In this document: piece by piece, positions 55,701 to 64,000 of the stretch | Position numbering within the stretch: position 1 is the first letter of the stretch | Layout: every line of letters begins with the position of its first letter | Assembly (NCBI GenBank): GCA_949752735.1 | Contig: OX457038.1 | Span: 25,773,456-25,837,455, forward strand | Source of the DNA: Lumbricus terrestris | Taxonomy: Eukaryota > Annelida > Clitellata > Crassiclitellata > Lumbricidae | Reading direction: 5' to 3' | DNA length: 64,000 nucleotides | Position numbers and translations under genes: made by a program | The notes under the pieces: model-generated | What the model was told of the DNA's origin: nothing | Database searches by the model: none | Seen by the model: only the letters and a program-made list of their open reading frames with translations

Positions 55701-56677
55701 TCTTCGGAAGATCATGTAGAGGTCCGGTACAGATATTGAAGGAACTGTGGACAAATGAAAAAGTGGAAGACGAGGTGAAGGATGTGTACACATATATGAC
55801 GGATCTACGAGAACGTATAGAGGAAACGTGTAACATGGCGCAGAAGGCAATTCACAAAGCTAATGCGAAGAACAAGAAGTACTACGATAAAAAGGCACGA
55901 TATAGAAAACTGGAGATAGGTGATAAAGTCCTATTGTTACTGCCGAGTTGTAATAATAAGATGCTTGTTAAATGGCAAGGACCATTTGTAGTCAGAGGGA
56001 AAATCGGCGATTACGATTATAAAGTTGAGGTTGATGGTGGAAAACTGAAAACATACCACATCAACATACTAAAGAGATATTACGAGAGGAGTGAAGAAGA
56101 ATTGTCAGGTTCTGAGACAATAGCATATGTGTCAGCTATTGTACATGATGGTAGAGAAGGTGAAGACGAAGAGGAGGAGATATTAAACCTGTATGTCAGT
56201 AAGCAAACTGAGACTTACAAGGATGTTGATATTAATCCACAATTAGAAGATGAACAGAGAGGTGAATTGGAGAAATTACTGAGAGAATATCAAGACATAT
56301 TTACAGATAAACCAGGAAGAACTGACATGGTGAAACACGAGATTCATCTTACGAGTGATGAACCTGTTAGGATGAAAGCTTATCCAACACCGTATCATCT
56401 ACAGTCTGAAATTGATAAGGAAATTGAGATAATGTTAGAGAATGGGATAATAGAAAGATCAGAAGCAGCATACGCAGCACCGCTTGTTGTTGTTAAGAAG
56501 GCTGATGGAAGCAATAGACTTTGCTGCAACTATAAGCAATTGAACAAAGTGACAGTTTTTGATCCAGAGCCGATGATGTCAAACGAGGATATCTTCAATA
56601 AACTGAGTGGCAGCAAAATATATAGCAAGTTTGATTTTTGCAAAGGGTATTGGCAAATTCCAATGAGCGAAGAATAA
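52793..56677 (+). CDS. Gag-protease-integrase-(RT N-terminal) polyprotein, GMR1-type
   Basis: 1294 codons from the ATG at 52793, ending at an in-frame TAA inside RT. Residues about 38-125 form a highly charged coiled coil. About 150-330 is a helical capsid region (KFPIFNEAKDCLDAYLLRFE onward) that resembles the SCAN domain. A CCHC knuckle is at C388, C391, H396, C401. A retropepsin-type site D493-S-G follows. The integrase zinc-binding H756, H763, C793, C796 is followed by the catalytic triad D826, D886, E922 (D-x35-E) and a GPY/F-type 'KWQGPFVV' segment (about 1060). The RT N-terminus (about 1150-1294) reaches 'YSKFDFCKGYWQIPM'. Established: vertebrate SCAN domains derive from a GMR1-like gag. 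All visible catalytic residues of PR and IN are present. Confidence 0.9.
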   Translation: MSITDWQQWLDMGRSFSLEGEELKAFVRDRQNEFRQQRADEREEKKESELRAAKIAEAKAVRENEMEMARMADVRLEREATEARLIREAEMNEARLAREANEALEHKRLEIQARMREIESRDGRNRDDGDSYMTMGDNHQGNQSHKGMKNIKFPIFNEAKDCLDAYLLRFERTCTTYEIPRDVWSLMLARHLESKALEVYQRLSAEETQDYDCLKKHLLKRFQLTEGGYRNKFKTSKMEQGETPSNFIYRLQRYLQQWLLQAGFEQTYEGIEDLLLKDQFFLTCSNELRMFIKEKGKMSLKDTLTCAESYIEAHGYRYAENSVKPQGRFNNDRGNGKPFEEKSREKFQGNMNRGRVETRQNKETNHSGNVNRGYSRDREQAAEHKITCFACGKVGHKAFDCVHKAKGFVKHTAAAVQIYENKAYRAVQANENTKSNEIDRTVERQDRKGKEEVPKHMAASTVVTERKDGCIDIESIDECQAKVNGVDANCLYDSGASTCIVRRSLIKDSDLTGKETHCILVDGSLRCFPTANVNIESEYFTGEVEAMVMDEPVKPIIIGRVRGLKYTVTNENTDENIINCDKGEKVNETIMSEKQEKVEYKGILKRNVNANSRWQDAKKTVRFESDEMSTEYDDVIEKVRSDDVMNSDAHQTTAAIETRAESKKVVKYKPLKVTEMPDLNITTKEIKELQKTDETLKSYWDKASEWNGDEKSTEKVLYVKKDGLLYRRWKEVLKDEAKWQLMVPKQLRNKVLAVAHNSLLSAHLGMKKTHDKIVNEFYWPGINQEVRRYILSCDVCQKAVDKKVNYKAPMGHLPVLDVPFKHVCVDIIGAIEPMSMRGYRYVLTIIDLSTRYPEAIPLKGISTEEVAEALFNFYCRMGVPQRIHTDRGSQFTSELMAEVNKMLLIKHTMTSPYHAMGNGCVERLNGTIKTTLRKLIGEQVKEWDRYLAPLLFALRDTVHESHGYTPFELIFGRSCRGPVQILKELWTNEKVEDEVKDVYTYMTDLRERIEETCNMAQKAIHKANAKNKKYYDKKARYRKLEIGDKVLLLLPSCNNKMLVKWQGPFVVRGKIGDYDYKVEVDGGKLKTYHINILKRYYERSEEELSGSETIAYVSAIVHDGREGEDEEEEILNLYVSKQTETYKDVDINPQLEDEQRGELEKLLREYQDIFTDKPGRTDMVKHEIHLTSDEPVRMKAYPTPYHLQSEIDKEIEIMLENGIIERSEAAYAAPLVVVKKADGSNRLCCNYKQLNKVTVFDPEPMMSNEDIFNKLSGSKIYSKFDFCKGYWQIPMSEE

Positions 56678-57619
56678 AAAGATTATACGACTTTCATTTG
56701 TGCAAGTGGGTTGTATAAATTCAACGTTTTACCATTTGGATTGGTAAACAGTGCTTCAAGCTATAACAGACTGATAAGGAAGATTTTGCATGGAACTGAG
56801 AATCTGGAGAGTTATGTTGACGACATACTAGCTCATACAGAAGGATGGACTAAACATATGAAGATTTTACGTGAATTTTTTCAAAGAGTGAGAGATGCTC
56901 ACCTGACTTTGAAACCAAAGAAATGTTCATTAGGCTATGGTCGCATAGATTTCTTGGGTCACACGTTAAACAACGACGACATTAGTCCTAAAGGAGAATC
57001 GATAGATAAGATTGTGGAGATGCCACAACCGAAAACGAAGAAACAAATAAGAAGCTTTTTGGGAGCGATAAATTACTACAGAAAATTTATTCCTCATTGT
57101 GCTGAACTGATGGCACCATTAAGTGACTTGACAAAGAAGTCAGCAGCTAATAATGTTGATTGGAACGAGGAATTGGAAGAGAGTTTTAGTAAGCTGAAAG
57201 CAGCACTTGCTAAGACACCAATACTAAAGTTACCAAACTTGGAGAAGGAATTCGTGATTCAGACAGACGCATCAGGAAGAGGAATAGGTTGCGTCCTGAT
57301 ACAGCAGTATGAAGGGATAAACCACCCGATTGCATATGCGAGTAGGAAATTATTGGAAAGAGAGACGAGATATTCAGTTGAGGAGAGAGAATGTCTAGCG
57401 ATAATGTGGGGAATTAGTCGGTTTGACAGGTACTTGTGTGGAAAGCAGTTTGTGATAGAGACGGACCACTGCGGACTACAGTACATGAAGGAAGGAAGGA
57501 TGAGAAATGCGAGAGTCATGAGGTGGAGTCTAGCACTTCAAAATTATTGCTTTACGATACGATATATCAAGGGAAGCAATAATGTTATGTCTGATTATTT
57601 GAGTAGAGGAATTACATAG
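56678..57619 (+). pseudogene. RT C-terminal part and RNase H, same frame after a stop
   Basis: Directly continues the upstream frame after one TAA (56675-56677). RT motif VLPFGLVNS (about 56727), active site YVDD (56813-56824) and 'DFLGHTLN' are followed by 'FLGAINYYRKFI'. RNase H then shows TDASGRG (about 57265), an EERE segment, TDHCGLQ and the terminal 'MSDYLSRG', so its acidic residues are all represented. It is unclear whether the stop is a disabling mutation or a readthrough signal. A single LTR-flanked copy cannot decide. Confidence 0.85.
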
Positions 57620-57766
57620 TACTTAAATATATCAGTAATGTATTATAATAATGTAGATAAGAAGTTCAGTAATGTTGTATTGTTGTGTAAGATAGAATAA
57701 GGAAGTTGATAGAAATTTAGTTGATAGATAATTAGGTGAGATTGTAAAGCCTGATTACAGACTTTT

Positions 57767-57776
57767 GAAGGAGGGG
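57767..57776 (+). promoter_or_regulatory. Polypurine tract of the GMR1-type element
   Basis: GAAGGAGGGG ends 4 nt before the 3' LTR. Confidence 0.7.
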
Positions 57777-57780
57777 TATT

Positions 57781-58883
57781 TGTAGCGTATTAAATCGCTA
57801 TTATCTATCAAACTAACTTGTCTGATATTATATGTTAATTCTAAGTAGGAGTTAAGCTAGATAATTTAGTCGGCGTATCTAGATTAATAATTTGGCGTCT
57901 AGTGGATTAGTAACTAGGAGACCACGAATCTTGCGTACATGAGTGAGGCAGTCATGGTGACGTCAAGTGGTTACTATGGACGCTTACGTAAGCGAAAACA
58001 TTTGCATCGACGCGTAACCAATAAAAAGCATCGAAATGAGCGTAACGGACAGAATTGAATGGAAATAGCCACGTCATTGAAATTCAATATAAAACGGTGA
58101 TTCCTTACATGAACATTGAGAAAGATGGTTGCTCAGTTGTGTCTGGCAATTCATTTGAAGTTTATTCAATGGTGAGGATGAGGATTATGCTCGTATCTGG
58201 TCGTAAAACAGTACAAGGCATTCGTGTGAGAGTAGAGGCGATTTAGAAATTCGAAGTTGCGAATTCTAACGTCCGTGAAGTCTACATTGTGATTGTGACG
58301 GTTGGTGAGACGATATTCGTGTGTTGAGAAACGATTTTGGGCTCGTTGTCTCTGGTTGACATTTCAAGGTCATTTTTCAATTGGGAAGGAAATTCTCATT
58401 GGTTGGAGTGTGATAATTTGATGCTACGGAAGTATTGAATATTGTCTTGTCTGGTATTCGATCTGGATTCCACAGCTTGACAGTATCTCATTATCCTTCT
58501 TCAAATATAGCACGAGGTTGCTTATCTTCATTCAGTGAATCTACGGAGAATCTGCAGAACTATTTCTTCAAATATAGCACCGGGTTGCTAATCTTCATTC
58601 AGTGAATCTACAGAGAATCTGCAGAACTATTTCAAGGCCGTTTTACACTACAGAAACGATATGTCATATATCTCAACTGTGGAGTACAGATAAGCATTTA
58701 GTTAATTATAATTAGTGATACGCCAAATAAGTAAATAGGAATATTGCGTAATTGTATTGTGTATTTAATAGTTTCAATTATATCATACATTTATAAAGAA
58801 TTGGTGTCTTTTTGAACAGATCATTTAAATGCAGTACATTTTCAATTACCCGCTAAAATAAGCATAAAAACGGAGACGTTACA
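57781..58883 (+). repeat. 3' LTR of the GMR1-type element
   Basis: Same length as the 5' LTR, including the 67-bp internal duplication. No mismatch noticed by eye. Confidence 0.92.
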
Positions 58884-58888
58884 ATACG

Positions 58889-59318
58889 TTTTTGACATAT
58901 TTGGAAGTGCGATTAGTGGGAAAATATTAATTCTCTGATACCCAATTTGGACTAGTATCTTATCCCTAAGCCAGTATCCAATTTGCACTGAACCTTATAC
59001 ACGAAACAGTACAGCCACAGACTGCAGCACAGACTGCCGCAGTCAGAATCCCACCTTCACCGTATTAAAAATGCAGGCTCATTAGAAATCTACCAGTCCT
59101 GAGCAGTACAGAAAGTTAAGCAGAGTTCCTCTACAATCCAATTCCAGCACAATACAGTACAACACAGTACCAATCAGTACAACACAGTACCAATATATGC
59201 TGTACAATGAGTACAGACTAGCCTACAGTTAATAATAATTGTATTAGTCTACTATCACAGTATGGCTACAATACTGGAAATTGTGGATGTAGATTAAGCC
59301 TACACGTACAGCTACCGT
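58889..59318. other. Non-genic DNA with CAGTACAA-type runs
   Basis: An ACAGTACAACACAGTACCAA series occupies 59145-59215. Nothing else recognised. It may include Helitron DNA displaced by the LTR element. Confidence 0.4.
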
Positions 59319-59899
59319 ATGTCTGTCCGTGTCTGTCTGTGTGTCAAAGACTGCCTGTTCATGTCAGTCTACATGTCTTTTTGTGTATGTCTATATCTGT
59401 CTGCCTACCAGTGTGAGAATTGTGGAAAAATAACTGGGGGGGTTGGACCATTATCCACTTGGAATTTGGGTGTAAAAACATACTTTAACATGGGGCTCTA
59501 AGAAAGACTGGGGGGGTCGAAACCCCCCAACCCCCCCCGGCAATTCTCACCCTGCTGCCTACGTCTCTCTGTTTCTGTCTTATGCATAGAATCTGTATAT
59601 ATGTCTGTTTGTGCCTTTCTATATCTCACCCTGACTATGTCTGTCTATGTCGCCTGCCTATGTACGTCTGTCTGTATGCCATTGTCTACCTGTCTCTGTC
59701 TGTGTCTATCTGCCTATGTCTATGTATGCTTATCTGTCTATGTCTGTATGTGTCTGTTTGTGTCTGTCTAAACCTGCCTGTCTGTGACTCTGCCTGCCCA
59801 TGTCTGTCGGCATATGTAGGCTATGTAGAGGTCTGTGTCTGCCTATGTGTGTCTTTGCATGTTTGTCTATTAATTTTGTCTTTATATGTCTATCTTATA
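59319..59899. repeat. TGTCTGTC/TGTCTATG-rich simple sequence
   Basis: Degenerate TGTC/TATG repeats. Cys/Val/Leu-rich frames are repeat artefacts. A MITE interrupts it at 59409. Confidence 0.8.
59409..59554 (+). mobile_element. hAT-like MITE 'CAGGGTGAGAATTG', best copy, 146 bp
   Basis: Inverted termini CAGTGTGAGAATTG and, reversed, CAGGGTGAGAATTG, flanked by a perfect 8-bp duplication CTGCCTAC (59401-59408 and 59555-59562). The interior has GGGGGGGTT and CCCCCCAACCCCCCCC blocks. Three older relatives lie at 21.9, 24.5 and 25.0 kb. Confidence 0.9.
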
Positions 59900-59921
59900 T
59901 CTCTATAAATAAAGAGAAGAT

Positions 59922-59954
<33 letters not shown>

Positions 59955-60617
59955 GTGTTTAACCGGAATGCATTTCAACAGTTTTTGAGTTTTTCACTCC
60001 AAACCTTCACTACTGTATTCGTCTCGGCATCGGACGCGTAGTCAAGGGGTTGGCAAATCTCTGTCATCACTCACCATGGGGCCAAGGTGGTGGGGGCAAA
60101 GACCCTCATTTTCCCTGTTGGCCTTTGCCCTCACAGGCTTATGACAGATCTTTTCTTTCGGGGTCCCACACATGTACGTATAAAAGCAGAGGTTGACACC
60201 GTTTTACAGGTGTTTAAGGCCAGCGCTTTTGCCAGTCCGAATTTCATGGGTAGCGTATAAAAGCAGCGGTTGACACCGTTTTAGAGGTGTTTAAGGCCAG
60301 CGCTTTTGCCAGTCCGGATTTCACAGGTCGCGTACCGGTGGAGGTCGGAGTGTGGTGGGGTCAAGGAGGGAGGAAGGAGGGGCGGTGGGATGGGGGGTGG
60401 GGTGGGGGCGGAGGGTAGTGTTGAAGTGGAGTCGTGGGGTAGGGTGGATGGGGGTGGAGGGGTGGGGGGCGTGGGGTGGGGTGGTCGGATGGGGGACGGT
60501 GTGGGGTGTTGGGGTGGGGTTGTGGGTGGGGAGTGGGGGTAGAGTGGGTGGGGGTGGGATTGTGGCCGGAGCGGGTCGAATCCTAATTTCCCGGGCAACG
60601 GCGGGTACCCCAGCTAG
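59900..60617 (+). mobile_element. Non-autonomous Helitron
   Basis: 5' end TCTCTATAAATAAAGAG after an A, and 3' end CCCGGGCAACGGCGGGTACC then CAGCTAG. The GGGCAAC-loop hairpin plus CTAG terminus is a Helitron hallmark. The interior holds a (CTGT)n run, a 77-bp tandem duplication (60178 and 60255) and a G-rich strand (60355-60560). No Rep/helicase is encoded. The base after CTAG is C where T is usual, so the exact end is uncertain. Confidence 0.7.
60178..60331 (+). repeat. 77-bp tandem duplication in the Helitron
   Basis: Two units begin GTATAAAAGCAG and continue GGTTGACACCGTTTTA and GGCCAGCGCTTTTGCCAGTCC, differing at a few positions. Confidence 0.9.
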
Positions 60618-60759
60618 CTTATATGTATGTGTGTGTGTGCTTGTATGTCTAACGTTCATGTTTGTCTGCGTTTATCTTGACCTGTGTACGTCTGTTTGCG
60701 TTTGTCTGTCTGTGTTCCTCTGTTTGTCTGTGTTTGTCTATCTGTCTGTAAGTAGCAAT

Positions 60760-61090
60760 AGTTACACACACAAACACACACCCATATACGTACATATACA
60801 AACACATACGCTCACACATACATAAACATACATGCACACACAACCACACATACGTAGACACATACAGACACATACAAACAGACACGTATACACACATATG
60901 CACACCCATGCACACATATGCACGTATACATACACTCACACTGCACACATGCACGCACACCTACACATGCACACACACACATACGGTCACACATACATAA
61001 ATATACACACATGCATACACGCATACATATACACGCATGCAAACACTCACACAGACCCACACACTAAGACACACGCGCACGCACACAAGA
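60760..61090. repeat. CACA/TACA-rich microsatellite
   Basis: Imperfect CA repeats with ATACA and GCACA variants over about 330 bp. Confidence 0.9.
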
Positions 61091-61094
61091 AGAT

Positions 61095-61190
61095 CGAACA
61101 ATTCGGCGTGAAAATCCAATGCAGTGCCCGTGCTGTAGTCCGGAGCGCCTCTGAGTAGTGATATTGAAGTGACGCTTTAGAAATGAAAAA
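61095..61190 (+). mobile_element. SINE family A, 3' fragment
   Basis: TTCGGCGTGAAAATCCAATGC, GTAGTCCGGAGCGCCTCTG and a GACGCTTTAGAAATG tail match the 3' half of the family A SINE at 33.7-33.8 kb. Confidence 0.7.
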
Positions 61191-61279
61191 AAGTAAAATA
61201 AAATGAATAACAAAAAATATCGCATAGCCCACATCATTTAATACGATTTCAAAACATTGTCCGTATAAACCTGAAGCAA

Positions 61280-61515
61280 ACACCGCCGATGCGCACACGG
61301 TGAGACTCTAGCGCCACCATCGACGGAAAAAGACTAGCCAAAATCAATACACACGATAGATAGGAAGTGCGGTCACCATCGTATTTCCTACCTCATGCTT
61401 CCGACTGCGGCCGTCTATTTATAGCACATATAGGCTACGTGCGTTCTTTCTTATAGCGCTATTCCTCTAGCTGTTCATTTCTACAGTAACAAAAACTAAC
61501 GTTTTACATTTTTAA
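61280..61515 (-). mobile_element. Helitron-like 5' fragment, inverted
   Basis: Reading the minus strand from 61515, AAAAATGTAAAACGTTAG, then GTAGGAAATACGATGGTGACCGC and GGTGGCGCTAGAG follow the same order as 50997-51310. Confidence 0.6.
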
Positions 61516-61932
61516 ACCGTTCCATTCGAACATAAGCGGTTTATTATAATGCCTTTTGGGAAAAAGCGCAATATTTTCCACCAAAAAACACAACTATGCG
61601 AACGAATTGAGCGATCTCGATTTTTACAAAATCAAGGATCTCGGAGTTTTACGGACGGACGGACAACGGACGTACGGACGGGGAGGGACAAAGGAGAGGA
61701 AGAGAGGGGTGAGTGTGAAAGGGAGGGAGCGGGAGGAAGAGGGAGAGAGAAAGGGGAGGGAGAGAGCGAGGGAGAGGGATGGAGGAAACGGGAGGAGGGT
61801 GTGAGGCAGGGAAGGGGAGGGGAGGGGACGGGAGGACAGAGGCAGGAAGGGAGACAGAGGAAGGGAAGTAGGGAGTGAGGGTGGGAGGGAGAGTCTTTTC
61901 AGCCACAGCAACGCGTGGCGGGGTACAGCTAG
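61516..61932 (+). mobile_element. Helitron-like fragment with 3' terminus
   Basis: Opens with CCGTTCCATTCGAACATAAGCG, collinear with 51070-51190 in direct orientation. It ends with a hairpin GCCAC(agcaacgc)GTGGC at 61902-61919 and CAGCTAG (61926-61932), followed by T. The GGGA-rich part (61680-61895) is low complexity. Confidence 0.65.
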
Positions 61933-62279
61933 TAGAAGAATAAATAACATACTTTAATGAATTTTTTGAGAGGAGCAGGAGGACTCAAGGACATTCGAAT
62001 TAGAGCTGCAGAACTGAATACTGATTACACTGATGCATTAACTAATGCTAACTATGTTTCCCCGACCCTGCGACATCCATTTATTGCCAAAATCCGAGTC
62101 TACTATTGGATAGGTAGGTGGCACAGCTGAGGGTGCCGACGGTCTATACCAGCATGGATCCTGCGGTTAGCAGCTCTAATCTACATGTATAGGACCGTTC
62201 TTATAGGCCTATACCTATTCAATCAACATCTAAATCTCTGCATCACACGACCTTCAACAGTGGAAGACGGCTTATTCAC
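61933..62279. other. Non-genic DNA, nothing recognised
   Basis: No features noted. Confidence 0.4.
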
Positions 62280-62370
62280 GAGTAGCGCTCGTGAATAAGC
62301 TGGTGCCCCGCGCTTGGCTTTCGAGTGGCGCTTTAGAAATCTCGAGTTTACGATTACGATTACGATTTAC
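62280..62370 (+). mobile_element. LINE 3' tail fragment
   Basis: TGAATAAGCTGGTGCCCCGCG, GTGGCGCTTTAGAAATCTCGAG and (ACGATT)n match the tail at 41270-41345. Confidence 0.6.
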
Positions 62371-62611
62371 GGCTATAATACCACCGTTCGTTCAGCCTAC
62401 TCAGTTGAGGCTTTCACTCAAGACATCTATAGGCCTATGTAGGCGCCATTGTAACGACAGTAACACAGCATCATACGGCGCCATAGAAATTGTCGTCAAT
62501 GTTATTATTTTTTACCCGAGGTAGTTCTAATCCCTCAGAAAGCAAAAAAAATTGTCCGTGGACTGTTATTTGGTGTTATTATAGTTATTGTTAATATGTG
62601 TTTATTTTTAA

Positions 62612-62618
62612 TTATTAC

Positions 62619-62666
<48 letters not shown>

Positions 62667-62668
62667 CA
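62612..62668. repeat. (ATT)n trinucleotide repeat
   Basis: About 18 ATT units. Confidence 0.95.
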
Positions 62669-64000
62669 GACCAGTAGCCAAGGTGGTAGCCTAAATTCAA
62701 AAGTGACAAGGCAGATTTTCGACCTATTTCGATGGTTTCTGTACTCTCGAGAATGGTCGAACGGCGGTTAGTACAGCCATGTATTATCTACCCAGCATTC
62801 CAATCAACAACAATAAAACCACTTCTCAGAGACCAGGATGCCTTTCGACCGACATGCTCTAGTTGTTAATACCGACCATGTTAAAGCGGAACTCATCAAC
62901 TCGATCAGCAGAAGTAGGCCTATGAGTGTAGGCCTAGGCGAAGTTCTGTTCTCCCATCGCAGACCAATAAGGAACATCTTCCACTTGTCTTTTGGTGAAT
63001 TGGTGGTTTAACTGCAATTAGGCTATGCCTATCAACCGCTATTCTCGAAATACGTACAGGGCTTAAGGTTGCACGAAAATATATATGGTAGCCTTTATGT
63101 AGGCCTAGCCAACGGGCGATTGAGATTTTGAAATTTGTCAGCAGGTTTAACCCCAAATACTCTTTCCCCAAACCCCACCACACCTTGTAAGATATCATGG
63201 AGTTGCCTTTTCTTGAATCTATAACCAATCAATCGCATAAATTTGTAGGCCTATAGCGCCCTTCAAGATCTCTACTCAGAGGCGCTCCCAACCCAGGCCT
63301 GGTCAAAAAGAAAAGTCTTGAGAAGACGATAGAAAGAGCCAGAAGAGTCACGGGGAAGCGAACGGAGAACCGCAGGAGACCATTTCAGATCATAGGCCTA
63401 GCTGGACCCACCACGGAAAATGCTCTTCGCTGCATAGTAGCCTATACGCCTAGAGCAGTACGACAAAAAAGGACCAACCAAGACTTTTATTCAAGAGAGA
63501 AAGCTGGGGTGTGTTTTGGGTGTTTGAACACTCCCGAAATGAAATAATGTAAACATTTCGAGCAGGAAATAGGGCGTAGCCTAGGCCTACTAGAAAATCG
63601 CGGATAACAGTTCTTTTTGTCCCGCCGTGAACGCATTTACGAGCCATAAAAAGGCAAGAAAAGCAGGCGATGACTAGAAAAGTCAAAACTTTCGACGACT
63701 GAAAAGAAGGTCGCCAGAGAAATTTACTCTCACAAAAAGTCGATTTTTCCGGCCGCTATAGGCTATTCGCCTCAAAATTCACAATCAAGAAAACACCCCC
63801 CGAAATAAAATCCTGACTGCGGCCTTGTTTTTATTGGACCATTCATTGGCATATTTATTAATGCATGTGCATACAAACAAAATTAATACTAAACTAGAGC
63901 TAGGGACCAGTAATAGAGTAAGATTAAACCCAATTAGGCCTAAGGCACTTATAAATTCCGCTAGATGGGTCACCCTTAGGTCTATACATGAAATTACTGT
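62669..64000. other. Non-genic DNA with repeat fragments
   Basis: A family A SINE fragment lies at 63241-63292 on the minus strand (CTATAGCGCCCTTCAAGATC, CAGAGGCGCTCCCAAC). A possible relative of the 40.2-kb MITE lies at about 63600-63823 on the minus strand (reversed: CAGTCAGGATTTTATTTCGG). AGGCCTA motifs are dense. No gene is supported. Confidence 0.45.

Larger units (their letters stand above)
51351..58883 (+). mobile_element. GMR1-type Ty3/gypsy retrotransposon, complete
   Basis: 1103-bp LTRs (51351-52453 and 57781-58883) start TGTAGCG and end CGTTACA. A 5-bp target duplication ATACG flanks the element (51346-51350 and 58884-58888). A primer-binding site and polypurine tract are in place. 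One frame holds gag, protease, integrase, then reverse transcriptase and RNase H, broken by one stop in RT. Known: the gypsy order is PR-RT-RH-IN, and integrase upstream of RT defines the GMR1-like group described from deuterostomes. The element sits in Helitron DNA. LTRs with no difference seen by eye imply recent insertion. Confidence 0.92.

Noticed and set aside
51625..58246. Identical 63-codon frames at 51625-51816 and 58055-58246
   Set aside because: They are the two LTRs of one element. Identity reflects LTR duplication, not two conserved genes.
60306..60825. Gly/Val-rich and Pro-rich frames on both strands
   Set aside because: Artefacts of the G-rich strand inside the Helitron.
61549..61950. 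Frames across the GGGA-rich tract
   Set aside because: Low-complexity purine sequence at a Helitron 3' end, with no domain.

Overview
The window is eukaryotic, AT-rich, repeat-dense genomic DNA, most likely from a marine invertebrate. A deuterostome such as an echinoderm is my inference, from a Ty3/gypsy element with the integrase-before-reverse-transcriptase order known from deuterostomes, a Star-like FkbM-domain gene, and very frequent AGGCCTA motifs in the right half. There are no bacterial-style genes or operons. I recognise one cellular gene, on the + strand at about 41.7-50.9 kb. Almost everything else is transposon-derived or simple repeat.

Layout. 1-28.6 kb: non-genic DNA with decayed non-LTR (CR1/L2-like) reverse transcriptase relics (2.2, 4.0-5.3 and 6.2-7.5 kb), several tRNA-derived SINE copies, small hAT-like and mariner-like MITEs, many microsatellites, and a 50-bp exact duplicate of nearby DNA flanked by 10-bp direct repeats (14.1 kb). 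28.6-33.8 kb: a tRNA-derived SINE split by a young LTR retrotransposon with 833-bp LTRs and a 4-bp target duplication. The retrotransposon encodes one long gag-protease frame fused to remnants of RNase H and integrase, so it is an internally deleted element. 33.9-36.9 kb: an antisense CR1/L2-like LINE split by a 1-kb hAT-like element that carries an 87-bp higher-order tandem array. 37-41.4 kb: further MITEs, a SINE and a LINE fragment.

41.7-50.9 kb: a Star-like FkbM (Methyltransf_21) gene. I see a signal-anchor exon, three downstream exons all joined in phase 0, the stop codon, and an AATAAA signal. The first exon with the start codon is not found. Its introns hold a 1.1-kb hAT-like element, an 850-bp polypurine minisatellite, an AAAAAACG-rich inverted-repeat element, two hAT MITEs and a 631-bp foldback element.

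51.0-61.9 kb: a Helitron 5' end interrupted by a complete 7.5-kb GMR1-type Ty3/gypsy element (gag-PR-IN-RT-RH, 1103-bp LTRs, 5-bp target duplication, tRNA-Pro-like primer site, one in-frame stop in RT). This is followed by TGTC-type repeats, a clean 146-bp hAT MITE, a second Helitron and Helitron 3' sequence. 62-64 kb holds only repeat fragments.

The mobile elements are nested: SINE in LINE, LTR element in SINE, hAT in LINE, LTR element in Helitron. Target duplications I could read on most of them give a relative order of insertion. The two LTR retrotransposons have LTR pairs that look identical by eye and are the youngest insertions.
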